Numbered from the stretch's first letter, positions 38,425-47,193 are shown. The stretch: 64,000 nucleotides of DNA from JACMLX01 sp040384325 (GCA_040384325.1 JAZKJL010000005.1:744001-808000); one strand, 5' to 3'. Notes: generated by a model not told the origin, from the letters alone. Program-made: numbers and translations.

Positions 38425-39021
38425 ATGTCGATTCGTCGTTTCGCCCTTGCCTCAGCCGCCCTGCTGACCGTCGCCGCTCCGCTGGCGGCGCAGCGGAGGC
38501 AGGCCCCGATGTTCACCGTCGAAGGTGGCGCCAACTATCAGGCGCTCCGCGGCGACGTGTTCTCGGACCTGAATGACGGGCGCGGTGCCGAGGCGCAGTT
38601 CACCGTCGGCATCAGCAACCTCTCCCTCTCGGCCGGATACCAGCGCTCGTGGCACGATGTCGTCGGCACGTCGCGACAGGCCACGCTCTCGGGCTTCTAC
38701 TTCGAGCCGCGCCTCGCGCTGCCGTTCGCTGCCTCGAACTTCACGCCGTATTTGTACGGACGCGGCGGTGTGCTGGAGCGTGCCGAGTCGATCAACGATG
38801 AGGAATTCACGTCGAACGTGACGCAGCTGGGTGGCGGCGTCGGTTCGCAGATCTACCTGGCGAAAGGTGTGCACCTGAACCTCGCCGGTGGCTACCAGTT
38901 CCTGCGCGCCGGCAAGAAGATCGCCGATGACACCCGCGCGAACGGTGGTGCCTTCGTGATGCGGGCGGGACTGACGCTGGGCGGTAATTCATCGGGGTGG
39001 GCGCGCGACCCAGGCTACTAA
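38425..39021 (+). CDS. outer-membrane beta-barrel protein
   Basis: 198 residues from the ATG at 38425. Signal peptide M-S-I-R-R-F-A-L-A-S-A-A-L-L ... P-L-A-A-Q. About eight amphipathic strands follow (Q-F-T-V-G-I-S-N-L-S-L-S-A-G-Y, then L-S-G-F-Y-F-E-P-R-L-A-L-P-F, then H-L-N-L-A-G-G-Y-Q-F-L). The residues after G-L-T-L-G-G look disordered. No family recognised beyond the OmpA-like barrel class. A 7-base inverted repeat GGTAAAG/CTTTACC (38303-38341) upstream could be an operator. Confidence 0.7.
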   Translation: MSIRRFALASAALLTVAAPLAAQRRQAPMFTVEGGANYQALRGDVFSDLNDGRGAEAQFTVGISNLSLSAGYQRSWHDVVGTSRQATLSGFYFEPRLALPFAASNFTPYLYGRGGVLERAESINDEEFTSNVTQLGGGVGSQIYLAKGVHLNLAGGYQFLRAGKKIADDTRANGGAFVMRAGLTLGGNSSGWARDPGY

Positions 39022-39041
39022 ACCAGCCTGGCCTCCCCGGC

Positions 39042-39065
39042 CCCGCATGCACTCAGGCATGCGGG
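39042..39065 (+). terminator. terminator hairpin after the second barrel gene
   Basis: CCCGCATGC (39042-39050) and GCATGCGGG (39057-39065) with loop ACTCAG, a perfect 9-base stem 20 bases past the stop, followed by AGTTCCTT. Confidence 0.7.
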
Positions 39066-39299
39066 AGTTCCTTGAACTCGCGTCTTTTGCGCCCTTGGCG
39101 GCGTTCTTCAGACGCCTGACGGCGTTGAAGAAACCGCGGTCGATCCTCACAATACCTCGCGGTATTGCTGCGGTCTCCGCCTCGGCAGGACGCAAAACTC
39201 GCTTCGTTCAAGCCGGAGTGGGTCTTCGATTGGCGACTGCCTTGAGACGCCTTCGGCGCTGAAAGGCTCTTCTCGCCGGAACGCAAGACTCGCTTCGAC
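39066..39299. repeat. highly structured spacer with internal repeats
   Basis: No gene. Three nested palindromes: 39104-39135 (TTCTTCA ... TGAAGAA around ACGCC/GGCGT), CAATACC-TCGC-GGTATTG (39150-39167), and a motif ACGCAARACTCGCTTCG present twice in direct orientation (39190-39206, 39281-39297), with a degenerate inverted copy near 39078. It could be a structured RNA or decayed repeats. Confidence 0.5.
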
Positions 39300-39341
39300 A
39301 CCGCCCTGCGGCACTTCGGTGCTGCAGGGCGGTATCTTTTG
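39300..39341 (+). terminator. UUCG-capped hairpin just before the M16 genes
   Basis: A 15-base stem (39300-39314 and 39319-39333, one G-T pair) closed by the extra-stable tetraloop TTCG and followed by ATCTTTTG. By sequence it is an intrinsic terminator, but it ends 7-15 bases before the ATG at 39348, so it may act as an attenuator or sequester the start region. Confidence 0.75.
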
Positions 39342-39347
39342 CTGCAT

Positions 39348-40637
39348 ATGCAGATACCGATCGAGACCGAGACGCTGGCCAACGGGTTGCGCGTCACCTA
39401 TTCCGAGGATCACGTGGCGCCGTTGGTGGCCGTGAATCTCTGGTACCACGTCGGGAGCGCGAACGAGCGCGAGGGTCGCACCGGCTTCGCCCACCTGTTC
39501 GAGCACATGCTCTTCCAGGGCTCGAAGAACGTCGAGGCGAACGAACACTTCGAGCTGGTGCAGCGCGCGGGTGGCACGCTCAACGGCTCCACCTGGCTCG
39601 ATCGCACCAACTACTTCGAGACCGTGCCAAGCAACCAGCTCGCGATCGCACTCTGGCTGGAGGCCGATCGCATGGGACGCCTGCTGCCGGCGATGACGCA
39701 GCAGAAGCTCGATACGCAGCGCGACGTGGTGAAGAACGAACGGCGCTGGAGCGTGGACAACCAGCCCTACGGCACCTGGTGGGAGAAGCTGCCGGCGCTC
39801 ACGTATCCGAGCACGCATCCTTACCACCACTCGCTGATCGGGTCGATGGAGCACCTGAGCGAGGCGTCGCTGGAGGATGTCGCGGAATTCTTCGCCACCT
39901 GGTACACGCCCGACAACGCGGTGCTGACGATCGCCGGCGACTTCGACCCGGTGGAGGCGCGCACGCTGGTGCATCGCTACTTCGGCGAGATCCCGCGCAA
40001 TCCGGCACCACCGTCGCGCCCCGACTTCTCCGTCGCGCCGCGATTCGAGATGCCGCAGCGCGAGGTGGTCGAGGATGACGTGCAACTGCCGCGCGCGATC
40101 GTCGCGATGCGCATCCCGCCGTGCGGCAGCGAGGCGTGGTATGCGGCCAGCGTCGCCGCCGCGGTGCTTGGCATGCGGAAGGGCAGTCGACTCTATCGCC
40201 GGCTGGTCCGCGAGACGCAGGTGGCGGCGGACGCCAGCGCGTACACCTTCGACCTGACCAAGGGCGCCGACCTGTTCGTGGTGGACGCGACCGCCAACGC
40301 TGGTGTGACGTCGGATCGCCTCGAGCAGGCGGTGCACGACGAACTCGATGCGTTCGCGCTGGATGGGGTGACCGACGCCGAGTTGGCGCGCGCGCTGGCG
40401 CTGATCGAAACCGACTTCGTGAGTTCGCTGCAGAGTGCCTCCGACCGTGCCGACACGCTGTCGAAGTTTGCGACCTACTTCGGTGATCCCGCGCTCGTGA
40501 ACACACAACCGGCGCGTTATCAGGCGGTGACGGCCGCAGAGGTGACCGCATTCGCGAAGGAGTGGTGCACGACCGACAATCGCGCCACGCTGCTGTACGT
40601 GCCGCGTGCGGCGAGTGAGCAGGAGGAGGCCGCGTGA
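39348..40637 (+). CDS. M16 zinc peptidase, catalytic subunit
   Basis: 429 residues from the ATG at 39348 (a TTG at 39339 is less likely). Inverted zinc motif H-L-F-E-H (about 48-52) within G-R-T-G-F-A-H-L-F-E-H-M-L-F-Q-G. The distal Glu is in V-V-K-N-E-R-R (about 125-131). Typical insulinase/mitochondrial-processing-peptidase-like half-clamshell. No signal peptide is seen, although homologues are often exported. The next gene overlaps by 4 bases and encodes the partner half. Confidence 0.9.
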   Translation: MQIPIETETLANGLRVTYSEDHVAPLVAVNLWYHVGSANEREGRTGFAHLFEHMLFQGSKNVEANEHFELVQRAGGTLNGSTWLDRTNYFETVPSNQLAIALWLEADRMGRLLPAMTQQKLDTQRDVVKNERRWSVDNQPYGTWWEKLPALTYPSTHPYHHSLIGSMEHLSEASLEDVAEFFATWYTPDNAVLTIAGDFDPVEARTLVHRYFGEIPRNPAPPSRPDFSVAPRFEMPQREVVEDDVQLPRAIVAMRIPPCGSEAWYAASVAAAVLGMRKGSRLYRRLVRETQVAADASAYTFDLTKGADLFVVDATANAGVTSDRLEQAVHDELDAFALDGVTDAELARALALIETDFVSSLQSASDRADTLSKFATYFGDPALVNTQPARYQAVTAAEVTAFAKEWCTTDNRATLLYVPRAASEQEEAA

Positions 40638-42010
40638 CCGCCATCGACACGAACCTGCGCCCGACACCGGGTGCACCGCGCGCCTATGCGTTTCCGTCGT
40701 TCACTCGACACACCTTGCCCAACGGATTGCGCATCGTCATCGCCCCGGTGCGGAAGCTGCCGCTGGTGACGGTGCTGGCGCTGGTGGATGCCGGCTCGGT
40801 GGCCGATCCAGCCGGACAGGAAGGCGTGGCACAACTGACGGCCAGCCTGCTGACTGAAGGCACTGGCTCGCTGAGTGGCGCGGCGCTGGCGGAGCTGGTG
40901 GAGTCGATGGGCAGCACGCTGGACGCTGGCGCAGACTGGGATTCGAGCGTGGTGAAGCTGACCACGCTGTCGTCGCGGTTGCCGGAGGCGATCGGCCTGC
41001 TGGCGCGCGTGCTCACCGAGCCGTCGCTACCCGAAGACGAGTTCCAGCGCTTGCGCCAGGAGCGACTGGCCGACTTGCTGCAGCAGCGCAGTGAGCCGCG
41101 CTCGCTGGCTGACGAAGCGTTTTCGCAGGCCGTGTACGCGCCGGGTGCACGCTACGCGATGCCGGATGGCGGCAGCGAACGCTCCGTGCGCGCCATGACG
41201 CTCGACCAGCTGCGCACGTTCTACTCGGCGCGCTACTCACCCGCGGCGACGACGGTGGTGCTGGTCGGCGACCTGTCCGAGGAACAGGGTGTGACGATGG
41301 TGGAACGGGTGCTGGGCGATTGGCGCGGCGGCACACCGGCACCGTGCACGGCACCTGACACGACGCTGCTCGTGCCGCGCGGTGTGCACATCGTGCGCAA
41401 GGCCGATGCGCCGCAGAGCGAATTGCGCGTGGGACATGTCGGACTGCCGCGCCTGACGGCGGACTATTTCCCGCTGGTGCTCTGCAACGCGATCCTCGGC
41501 GGGCTGTTCTCGAGCCGGCTGAACCTCAACCTCCGCGAGAAGCACGCCTACACGTACGGGGCGAGCAGCGGCGTTGACTGGAGGCGTTGGGCAGGTCCGT
41601 TCTCGATGGATGCCGCGGTGCAGAGCGACGTGAGTGCGGCGGCGGTGAGCGAGATCCTGACGGAGTTCGATCGCATGCGCGCCGAGCCGGTGACGGACGG
41701 TGAGTTGTCTCTGGCGATCAGCTACCTGGATGGTGTGTTCCCGATCCGCTTCGAGACGACCCGTGCGATCGCATCGGCGCTGGCATCGCAATCGATCTAC
41801 GGCTTGGCCGACGACTACTACGACACCTACCGCGCCAACATCCGCGCCGTGACCGCCGACGACATCCTGCGTGTGGCGCAGGCACACCTGCATCCCGATC
41901 GCCTGCAGGTGGTGGCGGTGGGTGATCCGGAGCAGATCCGCGAGCCGCTGGCCGCGCTGGGCATCGGTGACGTCACGGTCACCGATGCGGAGGACACCCT
42001 TGGACACTGA
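40634..42010 (+). CDS. M16 peptidase-like, non-catalytic partner
   Basis: 458 residues from the GTG of a GTGA overlap. The M16 fold is clear (L-P-N-G-L-R-I-V-I-A-P-V-R-K-L-P and L-R-E-K-H-A-Y-T-Y-G-A-S-S). Where HxxEH should be, it has V-A-Q-L-T-A-S-L, so the zinc site is lost. The pair therefore follows the rule for heterodimeric M16B proteases, one catalytic and one substrate-binding subunit. Confidence 0.9.
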   Translation: MTAIDTNLRPTPGAPRAYAFPSFTRHTLPNGLRIVIAPVRKLPLVTVLALVDAGSVADPAGQEGVAQLTASLLTEGTGSLSGAALAELVESMGSTLDAGADWDSSVVKLTTLSSRLPEAIGLLARVLTEPSLPEDEFQRLRQERLADLLQQRSEPRSLADEAFSQAVYAPGARYAMPDGGSERSVRAMTLDQLRTFYSARYSPAATTVVLVGDLSEEQGVTMVERVLGDWRGGTPAPCTAPDTTLLVPRGVHIVRKADAPQSELRVGHVGLPRLTADYFPLVLCNAILGGLFSSRLNLNLREKHAYTYGASSGVDWRRWAGPFSMDAAVQSDVSAAAVSEILTEFDRMRAEPVTDGELSLAISYLDGVFPIRFETTRAIASALASQSIYGLADDYYDTYRANIRAVTADDILRVAQAHLHPDRLQVVAVGDPEQIREPLAALGIGDVTVTDAEDTLGH

Positions 42011-42569
42011 ACCGACACCGATCGAACCGGGTCAGGTGAGCAGCCGTCGTGCGTACACCGGTCGCATCATCAACCTCGATGTCGACACGGTGCGTTTCCC
42101 CGACGGGTCGCAGGGTGAGCTGGAGATGGTGCGCCATCCGGGCGCGAGCGCGGTGGTGCCGTTCCTCAGCGATCCGCGCGGCCCCGACCCGCAGCTGCTG
42201 CTGATCCGGCAGTACCGCTATGCGGCGCTCGATTTCCTGTACGAGATACCGGCCGGGCGACTGGAAGCCAACGAAGATCCGGCCGAGTGTGCGCGTCGTG
42301 AGTTGCAGGAGGAGACGGGCTGCACCGCGACGACGGTGGAGCACATGCACACGATGTACACCACGCCCGGCTTCACCGACGAGAAGATCCATCTCTTCCT
42401 GGCCTACGACCTGACGCGCGGCGAGACGAACAAGGACGTGGACGAGTTCATCACCGTCGAGGTGGTGCCGCTAACGCAGGCGCTGACGATGATCCAGGAT
42501 GGGCGGATCAAGGACGCGAAGACGGCGCTGGGGATCTTGTATGCGGCGGGGTTTCGGGTGGGGGTGTGA
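42000..42569 (+). CDS. NUDIX hydrolase, ADP-ribose pyrophosphatase-like
   Basis: 189 residues from the TTG at 42000, overlapping the M16 stop by 11 bases and preceded by GAGGAC. The Nudix box is complete: G-R-L-E-A-N-E-D-P-A-E-C-A-R-R-E-L-Q-E-E-T-G-C. The leading E-I-P-A-G and the Y-T-T-P-G-F-T-D-E segment after the box fit the ADP-sugar pyrophosphatase subgroup. Probable house-cleaning of ADP-ribose or a related dinucleotide sugar. Confidence 0.87.
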   Translation: MDTEPTPIEPGQVSSRRAYTGRIINLDVDTVRFPDGSQGELEMVRHPGASAVVPFLSDPRGPDPQLLLIRQYRYAALDFLYEIPAGRLEANEDPAECARRELQEETGCTATTVEHMHTMYTTPGFTDEKIHLFLAYDLTRGETNKDVDEFITVEVVPLTQALTMIQDGRIKDAKTALGILYAAGFRVGV

Positions 42570-42614
42570 TTGTGGCGGTCGTCACGCGCCTCGCATCCTT
42601 CGCAGCCTGACGGT

Positions 42615-42840
42615 TCTACAGCGGTCGGAAACGGCTCATCGCAGAACAGAACAGCCGCAGAACCGCACAGCCGCAGAAGAGCGGGTGTGCGCGTGGGGCG
42701 ACGTTCAAGAATCGTCGGGTGTGGTTTGATACGTCCGCACGCCCAACTCGCGCAGTGCCCTTGCGGCTGTGCCCTTCTGCGGCTCTGTCGATCTGCGGCT
42801 GTGCAGTTCTGCGATTCGCTGTTGCTTTTTTGTCGGGCGG
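42615..42840. repeat. family-2 inverted-repeat intergenic element, copy 1
   Basis: Left arm 42621-42682 and right arm 42761-42830 in opposite orientation. Both are built from a 16-base unit ACAGCCGCAGAACCGC (two units on the left, three degenerate ones on the right), and each is capped on its outer side by a GGCTCATCGCAGAAC-like block. It ends with a run of T (42831). No gene inside. The second copy is at 53.0 kb. Confidence 0.75.
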
Positions 42841-43195
42841 ATCAGCCTGCGAGTTGACAAGCCGGCCCCTCTTCAGCGACAGCGGACGAGCTCGCCCGTC
42901 CCTACCTCCGCGAGGCGGAACCGAACGGAACATCTGCCAATGCAGAGTCCGCCGAGTGTCCCTTTGGCAGGGCACTTCTGCCAGTCCGGTGTCCTTCGCG
43001 GGGGACACACCCGCGACGCGTTTGTAGCAAACGCAGCCATAAGAGTCGGGTAAACCCTTCCAGCCACTGCAGTTACAAACTGGTAGCCGCCACCGGAATC
43101 TGCGGCATGACCCCTGCCGTAGTGGTAAGGGAACACCGGACGATCCCGTCAGCATGACGGCATGGACTGGTGACGCACTTCAGCCGGAGCATCAC
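42841..43195. other. gene-free spacer before the sigma factor gene
   Basis: Contains short palindromes, for example GCGTTTG-TAG-CAAACGC near 43017, and tandem GTGTCC/GGGGACAC blocks (42950-43010), but nothing recognisable as a gene. It must include the sigma gene promoter; I could not pick one convincingly. Confidence 0.4.
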
Positions 43196-43870
43196 ATGGC
43201 CGAACTCGCACGAAACACCGGAATCCTGTCGCTGCACACGCAGCCGACAGCGCCTGCTGCCCCACCCGCGCCGACCAAGCGCGAGCGGCTGCGCGCGGCG
43301 GACGATGCCGATGTAGTGGCCGCGTTCCTGGCAGGTGAGGAAATGGCGTTCGAACTGCTCGTGGAACGCTACCAGACTCGTCTGCTGAATTTCATCTACC
43401 GCACCATCGGTGACCGGGAGAAGGCGGAAGACCTCGTTCAGGAAGTCTTCATCCGCGTCTACCGCCACCTGCATCGCTTCGACGCCTCCAAGAAGTTCAG
43501 CACCTGGATCTACACCATCGCGTCGAATCTGGCCAAGAACGAACTCCGCAACCGGAGCCGCAATCCGCTGGTGCTGTTCCAGTCGGTGCGCGACAAGTTC
43601 GCCGATGACGACGAACGTCCGCTCGAGTTCGAGGATACCGCCGCCCGCCCGGACGACGCGTATCACAAGCGCTACCTGCAGGAAGCCGTCGAGGAAGTGG
43701 TGGGCACGCTGCCCGCGCATCACCGCGAGGTGTTCGTCCTCCGCGAGCTGGAAGGCAAGAGCTACGAGGAGATCGCCGAGATCACCGGCGTGAATCTCGG
43801 GACCGTGAAGTCGCGCCTCAACCGGGCGCGGGCCAGCTTCGCCGAGCGGATCGCGCCGGCGCTGCGGTAA
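43196..43870 (+). CDS. RNA polymerase ECF sigma factor
   Basis: 224 residues from the ATG at 43196, with CCGGAG ahead of it (43154 is an alternative). Region 2 (about 50-120) has L-L-V-E-R-Y-Q-T-R-L-L-N-F-I and R-E-K-A-E-D-L-V-Q-E-V-F-I-R-V-Y. Region 4 (about 165-215) has L-P-A-H-H-R-E-V-F-V-L-R-E-L-E-G-K-S-Y-E-E-I-A. No region 3. RpoE-like class. The anti-sigma gene follows 141 bases downstream, across a terminator hairpin. A proline-rich N-terminal stretch (about 15-30) is unusual. Confidence 0.93.
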   Translation: MAELARNTGILSLHTQPTAPAAPPAPTKRERLRAADDADVVAAFLAGEEMAFELLVERYQTRLLNFIYRTIGDREKAEDLVQEVFIRVYRHLHRFDASKKFSTWIYTIASNLAKNELRNRSRNPLVLFQSVRDKFADDDERPLEFEDTAARPDDAYHKRYLQEAVEEVVGTLPAHHREVFVLRELEGKSYEEIAEITGVNLGTVKSRLNRARASFAERIAPALR

Positions 43871-43910
43871 CTGCTCCAAGGGTGGCGACGTTGCCGCCCG
43901 AATTTCGATG

Positions 43911-43946
43911 CGATCGCCCCCGGGAGCCTGCTTCCGGGGGCGATCG
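43911..43946 (+). terminator. terminator between sigma and anti-sigma genes
   Basis: A perfect 13-base stem CGATCGCCCCCGG (43911-43923) and CCGGGGGCGATCG (43934-43946), loop of 10, followed by TGTTTG. If it works, sigma and anti-sigma are only partly cotranscribed, which would shift their ratio. Confidence 0.75.
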
Positions 43947-44011
43947 TGTTTGCCCCAGTTCCGCTGGACCTCTGGAACTGGCAGGGTACGCGTGGGTATC
44001 GTCGGTCACCT

Positions 44012-44743
44012 ATGGATTGCCGCGCTTTCCGACAGCTTCACGGTGACTGGGTCGATGACGTCCTCGACCCGCACGAGGCAGACCGCCTCACCCGACACCT
44101 GGTCGAGTGCGCGCCCTGCGCCCGATACGACACCCTGGCGCGACGCGCCCTGCTGGTGGCGCGCAATGCGCCGCAGATCGAGGTCTCGGCCGATTTCTCG
44201 ACCCGGCTGGCGGCCCGCATCGCCGACGAGCGTCGTCAGCGCATCGCCGACCATGCCCCGTCGCATGTCGAGCGGTCGGCGATCTTCGCCACCTCGCGCG
44301 GCGTCTGGATCCGGCGCGCCGCCACCGTCGCCCTGATGGCCGGCGGCACGATGGTCGCCCGCTCCGCCATGACCGGCGGCTCCACTTTCACGGCGTCGAT
44401 GTTTCCCGGCGACGACACGGGCCCACGCGCGACGTACGACGCGTTCGAGGGCATCACGTCGGCGGCGTCAGCCTCGATGGCGGGCACGCTGAACACCGGA
44501 CTGGGCGAAATCGTCGTCGTGCGCTCGCTGCGACCGGTGGGCGGGGCACTGTTGCCTCGCTCCGACGACCCGCTCCTCGATGGTGCAGACCTCGCCATCG
44601 CCGGCGACGCGTCAGCCACCACCGTCGCTGCCACCGCGCCGCTCTGGCCCACCGCACAGATGGCCGCCCATGCAGCGCATCGCTTCGCGGCGATGGAATT
44701 CGGTGACGTGCGACCGGTCACCGTCGTGCATACTCGACGCTGA
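44012..44743 (+). CDS. zinc-finger (ZAS) anti-sigma factor, membrane-anchored
   Basis: 243 residues from the ATG at 44012. The ZAS zinc motif is H-L-V-E-C-A-P-C (about 29-36), preceded by D-P-H-E-A-D-R-L, in the first 45 residues that wrap the sigma. A single hydrophobic segment (about 103-120, A-T-V-A-L-M-A-G-G-T-M-V) would place the C-terminal half outside the membrane. The rest is G/A/T-rich and probably disordered. It should hold the preceding sigma inactive until a signal releases it. Confidence 0.85.
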   Translation: MDCRAFRQLHGDWVDDVLDPHEADRLTRHLVECAPCARYDTLARRALLVARNAPQIEVSADFSTRLAARIADERRQRIADHAPSHVERSAIFATSRGVWIRRAATVALMAGGTMVARSAMTGGSTFTASMFPGDDTGPRATYDAFEGITSAASASMAGTLNTGLGEIVVVRSLRPVGGALLPRSDDPLLDGADLAIAGDASATTVAATAPLWPTAQMAAHAAHRFAAMEFGDVRPVTVVHTRR

Positions 44744-44840
44744 CACCCGTGCGCCGCTGCAGTCGCGGCGGCGCACCGCACCATCCCGACCGCACACGTT
44801 TCGCCACGACCGGCTCCGTCGGCCGGGCTATATTCGTCGC

Positions 44841-45896
44841 ATGGCGTCGAAGGACAGCACCCGGCAGTTCATGTCGCACATCAAGGAGCGGGCTTTCGAA
44901 CCGGCATACCTCTTCTGGGGGGATGACGAGTGGCGGAAGGACGCCGCGCTGCGCGAACTGCTGCGCGGCGCCGTGGATCCGGCGTCGAAGGATTTCAATC
45001 TCGACCAGATGCGCGGCGCCGACATGGACGCGGATCTCGTCAGCACCACACTCGGCACGCCACCGATGATGGCCGACCGGCGCGTGGTGGTGATCCGCGA
45101 CGTGAGTACGATGAAGAAGCCGGCCCGCGCCGCCCTCGATCGGTACCTCGCCAAACCGTCGCGCGACGTGGTGCTGGCGCTCACCGTGCCGTCGGGCGTG
45201 AAGCCCGAGGCGGCGCTCACCAACCGCTGCTTCGCGCTGCAGATCGATGCGGTGAGCGGTGAGGAGCTGACGAAGTGGATCGTACGGCAGACCACGCAGA
45301 CCTTCGGCGCCCAGATCACCGACGGCGCGGCGAAGCTGCTGCAGAGCGCCGTGGGTGACGACGCCGGCTCGCTGATGATGGAGCTGGACAAGGCCGCCAG
45401 CTACACCCTCGGTGGCATCATCGACGAAGGCGTGATCGAGAACGTGGTCGGCATCCGTCACGGTGAGACGTCGAGCGACCTGCTGGATGCCGTCGCCGCA
45501 CGTGATGTGACGGCCGCGGTGGCGCTGGTGGGCCCGGTGCTGGCGTTGCCGAAGACGACTGGCGTCGGCCTCGCGATGGCCCTCGCCACGCAGACGGCGG
45601 CATTGGGCTGGGGCGCGGCACAACGTGCCAAGGGTGTGCCGCTCAACCGCCTCGCGCGCGACTACTTCGACCTGCTGAAGCGCACCGGCGCCTTTCCCGG
45701 GCGTCCCTGGGGTGAGGCCACCGCTGCGTGGACGAAACACGTGCCGAAATGGACCGTCGCCGACGCCGAGTCGGGGCTGCGCGCCGTGTTGCGCGCCGAC
45801 GAACGCCTGAAGGACACACGTGCCTCGAGCGATGAGCAGGTGCTGGCGTCGCTGGTGCTGGAGCTCTGCACATCGTCGGAGCGTCGTCGTGCGTGA
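44841..45896 (+). CDS. holA: DNA polymerase III delta subunit
   Basis: 351 residues from the ATG at 44841. Y-L-F-W-G-D-D-E-W (about 26-34) is the HolA N-terminal motif. V-V-V-I-R-D-V-S-T-M-K-K and L-A-L-T-V-P-S-G mark the degenerate AAA+ domain. The C-terminal helical collar (about 225-345) contains L-A-R-D-Y-F-D-L-L-K-R-T-G. It opens the clamp (DnaN) in the loader complex. The frame is open upstream, but those residues are antisense-like and arginine-rich. It overlaps the next gene by 8 bases. Confidence 0.88.
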   Translation: MASKDSTRQFMSHIKERAFEPAYLFWGDDEWRKDAALRELLRGAVDPASKDFNLDQMRGADMDADLVSTTLGTPPMMADRRVVVIRDVSTMKKPARAALDRYLAKPSRDVVLALTVPSGVKPEAALTNRCFALQIDAVSGEELTKWIVRQTTQTFGAQITDGAAKLLQSAVGDDAGSLMMELDKAASYTLGGIIDEGVIENVVGIRHGETSSDLLDAVAARDVTAAVALVGPVLALPKTTGVGLAMALATQTAALGWGAAQRAKGVPLNRLARDYFDLLKRTGAFPGRPWGEATAAWTKHVPKWTVADAESGLRAVLRADERLKDTRASSDEQVLASLVLELCTSSERRRA

Positions 45897-47193
45897 GCGC
45901 GCAATCGTGGTGCTGTGCGCGGCACTGGCCGTCGCGCCACTCGCCGCACTCGGCGCGCAGAACGCCGACTCGATGCTGACCATGCGCGCCGAGGACGTGC
46001 TGCAGCGGGTGCGCCGCTACACCACCAGCGACGTGGGTGTAGCGCGTCATCTGGCGGATTCGCTGGTGCGTGTGCTGCCGGCCGATGCGTCGGTGATGCC
46101 GGAGGCGCTGTTCGCGAAGGCGTCGATCGCGCCGAGCGCCTCGGATGCGGAACGTGACTACTCGCGCATCGTGAACGAATACCGGTTCGCCAACCGCGTG
46201 CCCGACGCGTTGATGCGACTCGCGCTGCTGGAGAGTGCGCGCAACAACCGCGCTGGGGCGCTGCGGCACTTGGACCGACTCCTGCGCGATCACGGCCAGT
46301 CGCAGGTGCGATCCCGCGCCAGCCTGATGGCCGGTCGCCTGCGCCTCGAGATGAACGATCCGGCCCGCGGCTGCGAACTCCTCGCCGCTGCCTGGGCCTC
46401 CGCGGGCCAGAACGAACGCGACGTGCGCGACCAGGCGGAGACGCTGGGCGCGAAGTGTCCCACCAACGTGGCCGAGCGCGCGAAACGTGATCCGGCGCCG
46501 CTGGGCATCCTGCGCGCGCCATCGGAGTCAGCAGCCACTCCCGTGGTACTCGGCACCGCGCAGACGGCGGCGGCGCGTCGCCGGCAGCGCGATTCGGTGC
46601 TCGCCGCGCAGGCGGCGCGTGCGGCCGCTCGACGGGACAGCATCGCCCGCGTCGCCGCCGTGCCGCGACCGGTGGTGAGGCGCGACACCGCGCCACCGCG
46701 CCCGCCAGCGACGGTGGTGCGCCGCGATACGGTTCCCAGCGCACCCGTCGTGCGCCGCGATACCGCACCGACGCCCGCTCCCGCCGAGGTACGACGCGAC
46801 ACAGCGCCGACGCCACGACGGGCACCGCCGGTCGCAGTAGTGCGTCGCGACACGGCACCGACGCCGCGACCGGTACCGCCAGTCGCAGTGGTGCGTCGCG
46901 ACACGGCTCCGACGCCGCGTCCCGCGCCACCCGCCGTGCGCACGGAACCGACCGCCGACGTGCCGGCGGCCGCGACACGATTCGCGGTGCAGTTCGCGGC
47001 CTACAACGACCGGCCGGGCGCCGAGCAGTTCGCGGCGGTGCTGCAGGGCCGCGGGATCACCGCGCGCGTGGAAGGCACCGAGAAGCCGTTCCGCGTGCGC
47101 GCGGGCCGATTCCGCACCCGCGCCGAGGCGGAGGCGTCGGCGGCGTTGTGGCGTCGTCCAGGGCAGGCGGCGATCGTGGTCGCCTACCCGTGA
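45889..47193 (+). CDS. secreted SPOR-domain protein with proline-rich repeats
   Basis: 434 residues from the GTG at 45889 within the holA end. Signal peptide R-E-R-A-I-V-V-L-C-A-A-L ... L-G-A-Q. A helical, TPR-like N-terminal half (about 25-190) is followed by an R/A-rich segment. Then come six copies of a V-R-R-D-T-A-P-x-P motif (about 260-350), and a C-terminal SPOR domain (R-F-A-V-Q-F-A-A-Y-N-D-R-P-G-A-E-Q-F-A-A-V-L) to the end. SPOR domains bind denuded septal peptidoglycan, so a division-site role is likely. Confidence 0.8.
   Translation: MRERAIVVLCAALAVAPLAALGAQNADSMLTMRAEDVLQRVRRYTTSDVGVARHLADSLVRVLPADASVMPEALFAKASIAPSASDAERDYSRIVNEYRFANRVPDALMRLALLESARNNRAGALRHLDRLLRDHGQSQVRSRASLMAGRLRLEMNDPARGCELLAAAWASAGQNERDVRDQAETLGAKCPTNVAERAKRDPAPLGILRAPSESAATPVVLGTAQTAAARRRQRDSVLAAQAARAAARRDSIARVAAVPRPVVRRDTAPPRPPATVVRRDTVPSAPVVRRDTAPTPAPAEVRRDTAPTPRRAPPVAVVRRDTAPTPRPVPPVAVVRRDTAPTPRPAPPAVRTEPTADVPAAATRFAVQFAAYNDRPGAEQFAAVLQGRGITARVEGTEKPFRVRAGRFRTRAEAEASAALWRRPGQAAIVVAYP
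46670..46935 (+). repeat. tandem repeats coding for V-R-R-D-T-A-P
   Basis: Six imperfect in-frame repeats with spacing varying between about 30 and 60 bases. The last two are nearly identical (GTGCGTCGCGACACGGC). Such repeats can change copy number; the encoded stalk sits between the TPR-like part and the SPOR domain. Confidence 0.7.

Noticed and set aside
42900..43080. Frames reading like G-D-T-P-A-T or similar tandem peptides
   Set aside because: These come from repeated GC-rich DNA, have no starts or ribosome-binding sites, and overlap spacer palindromes.
43129..43152. GGAAC ... CGTCAG as an ECF-type autoregulated promoter
   Set aside because: The spacing is about 12 bases, shorter than the usual 15-17, so the match is not convincing.
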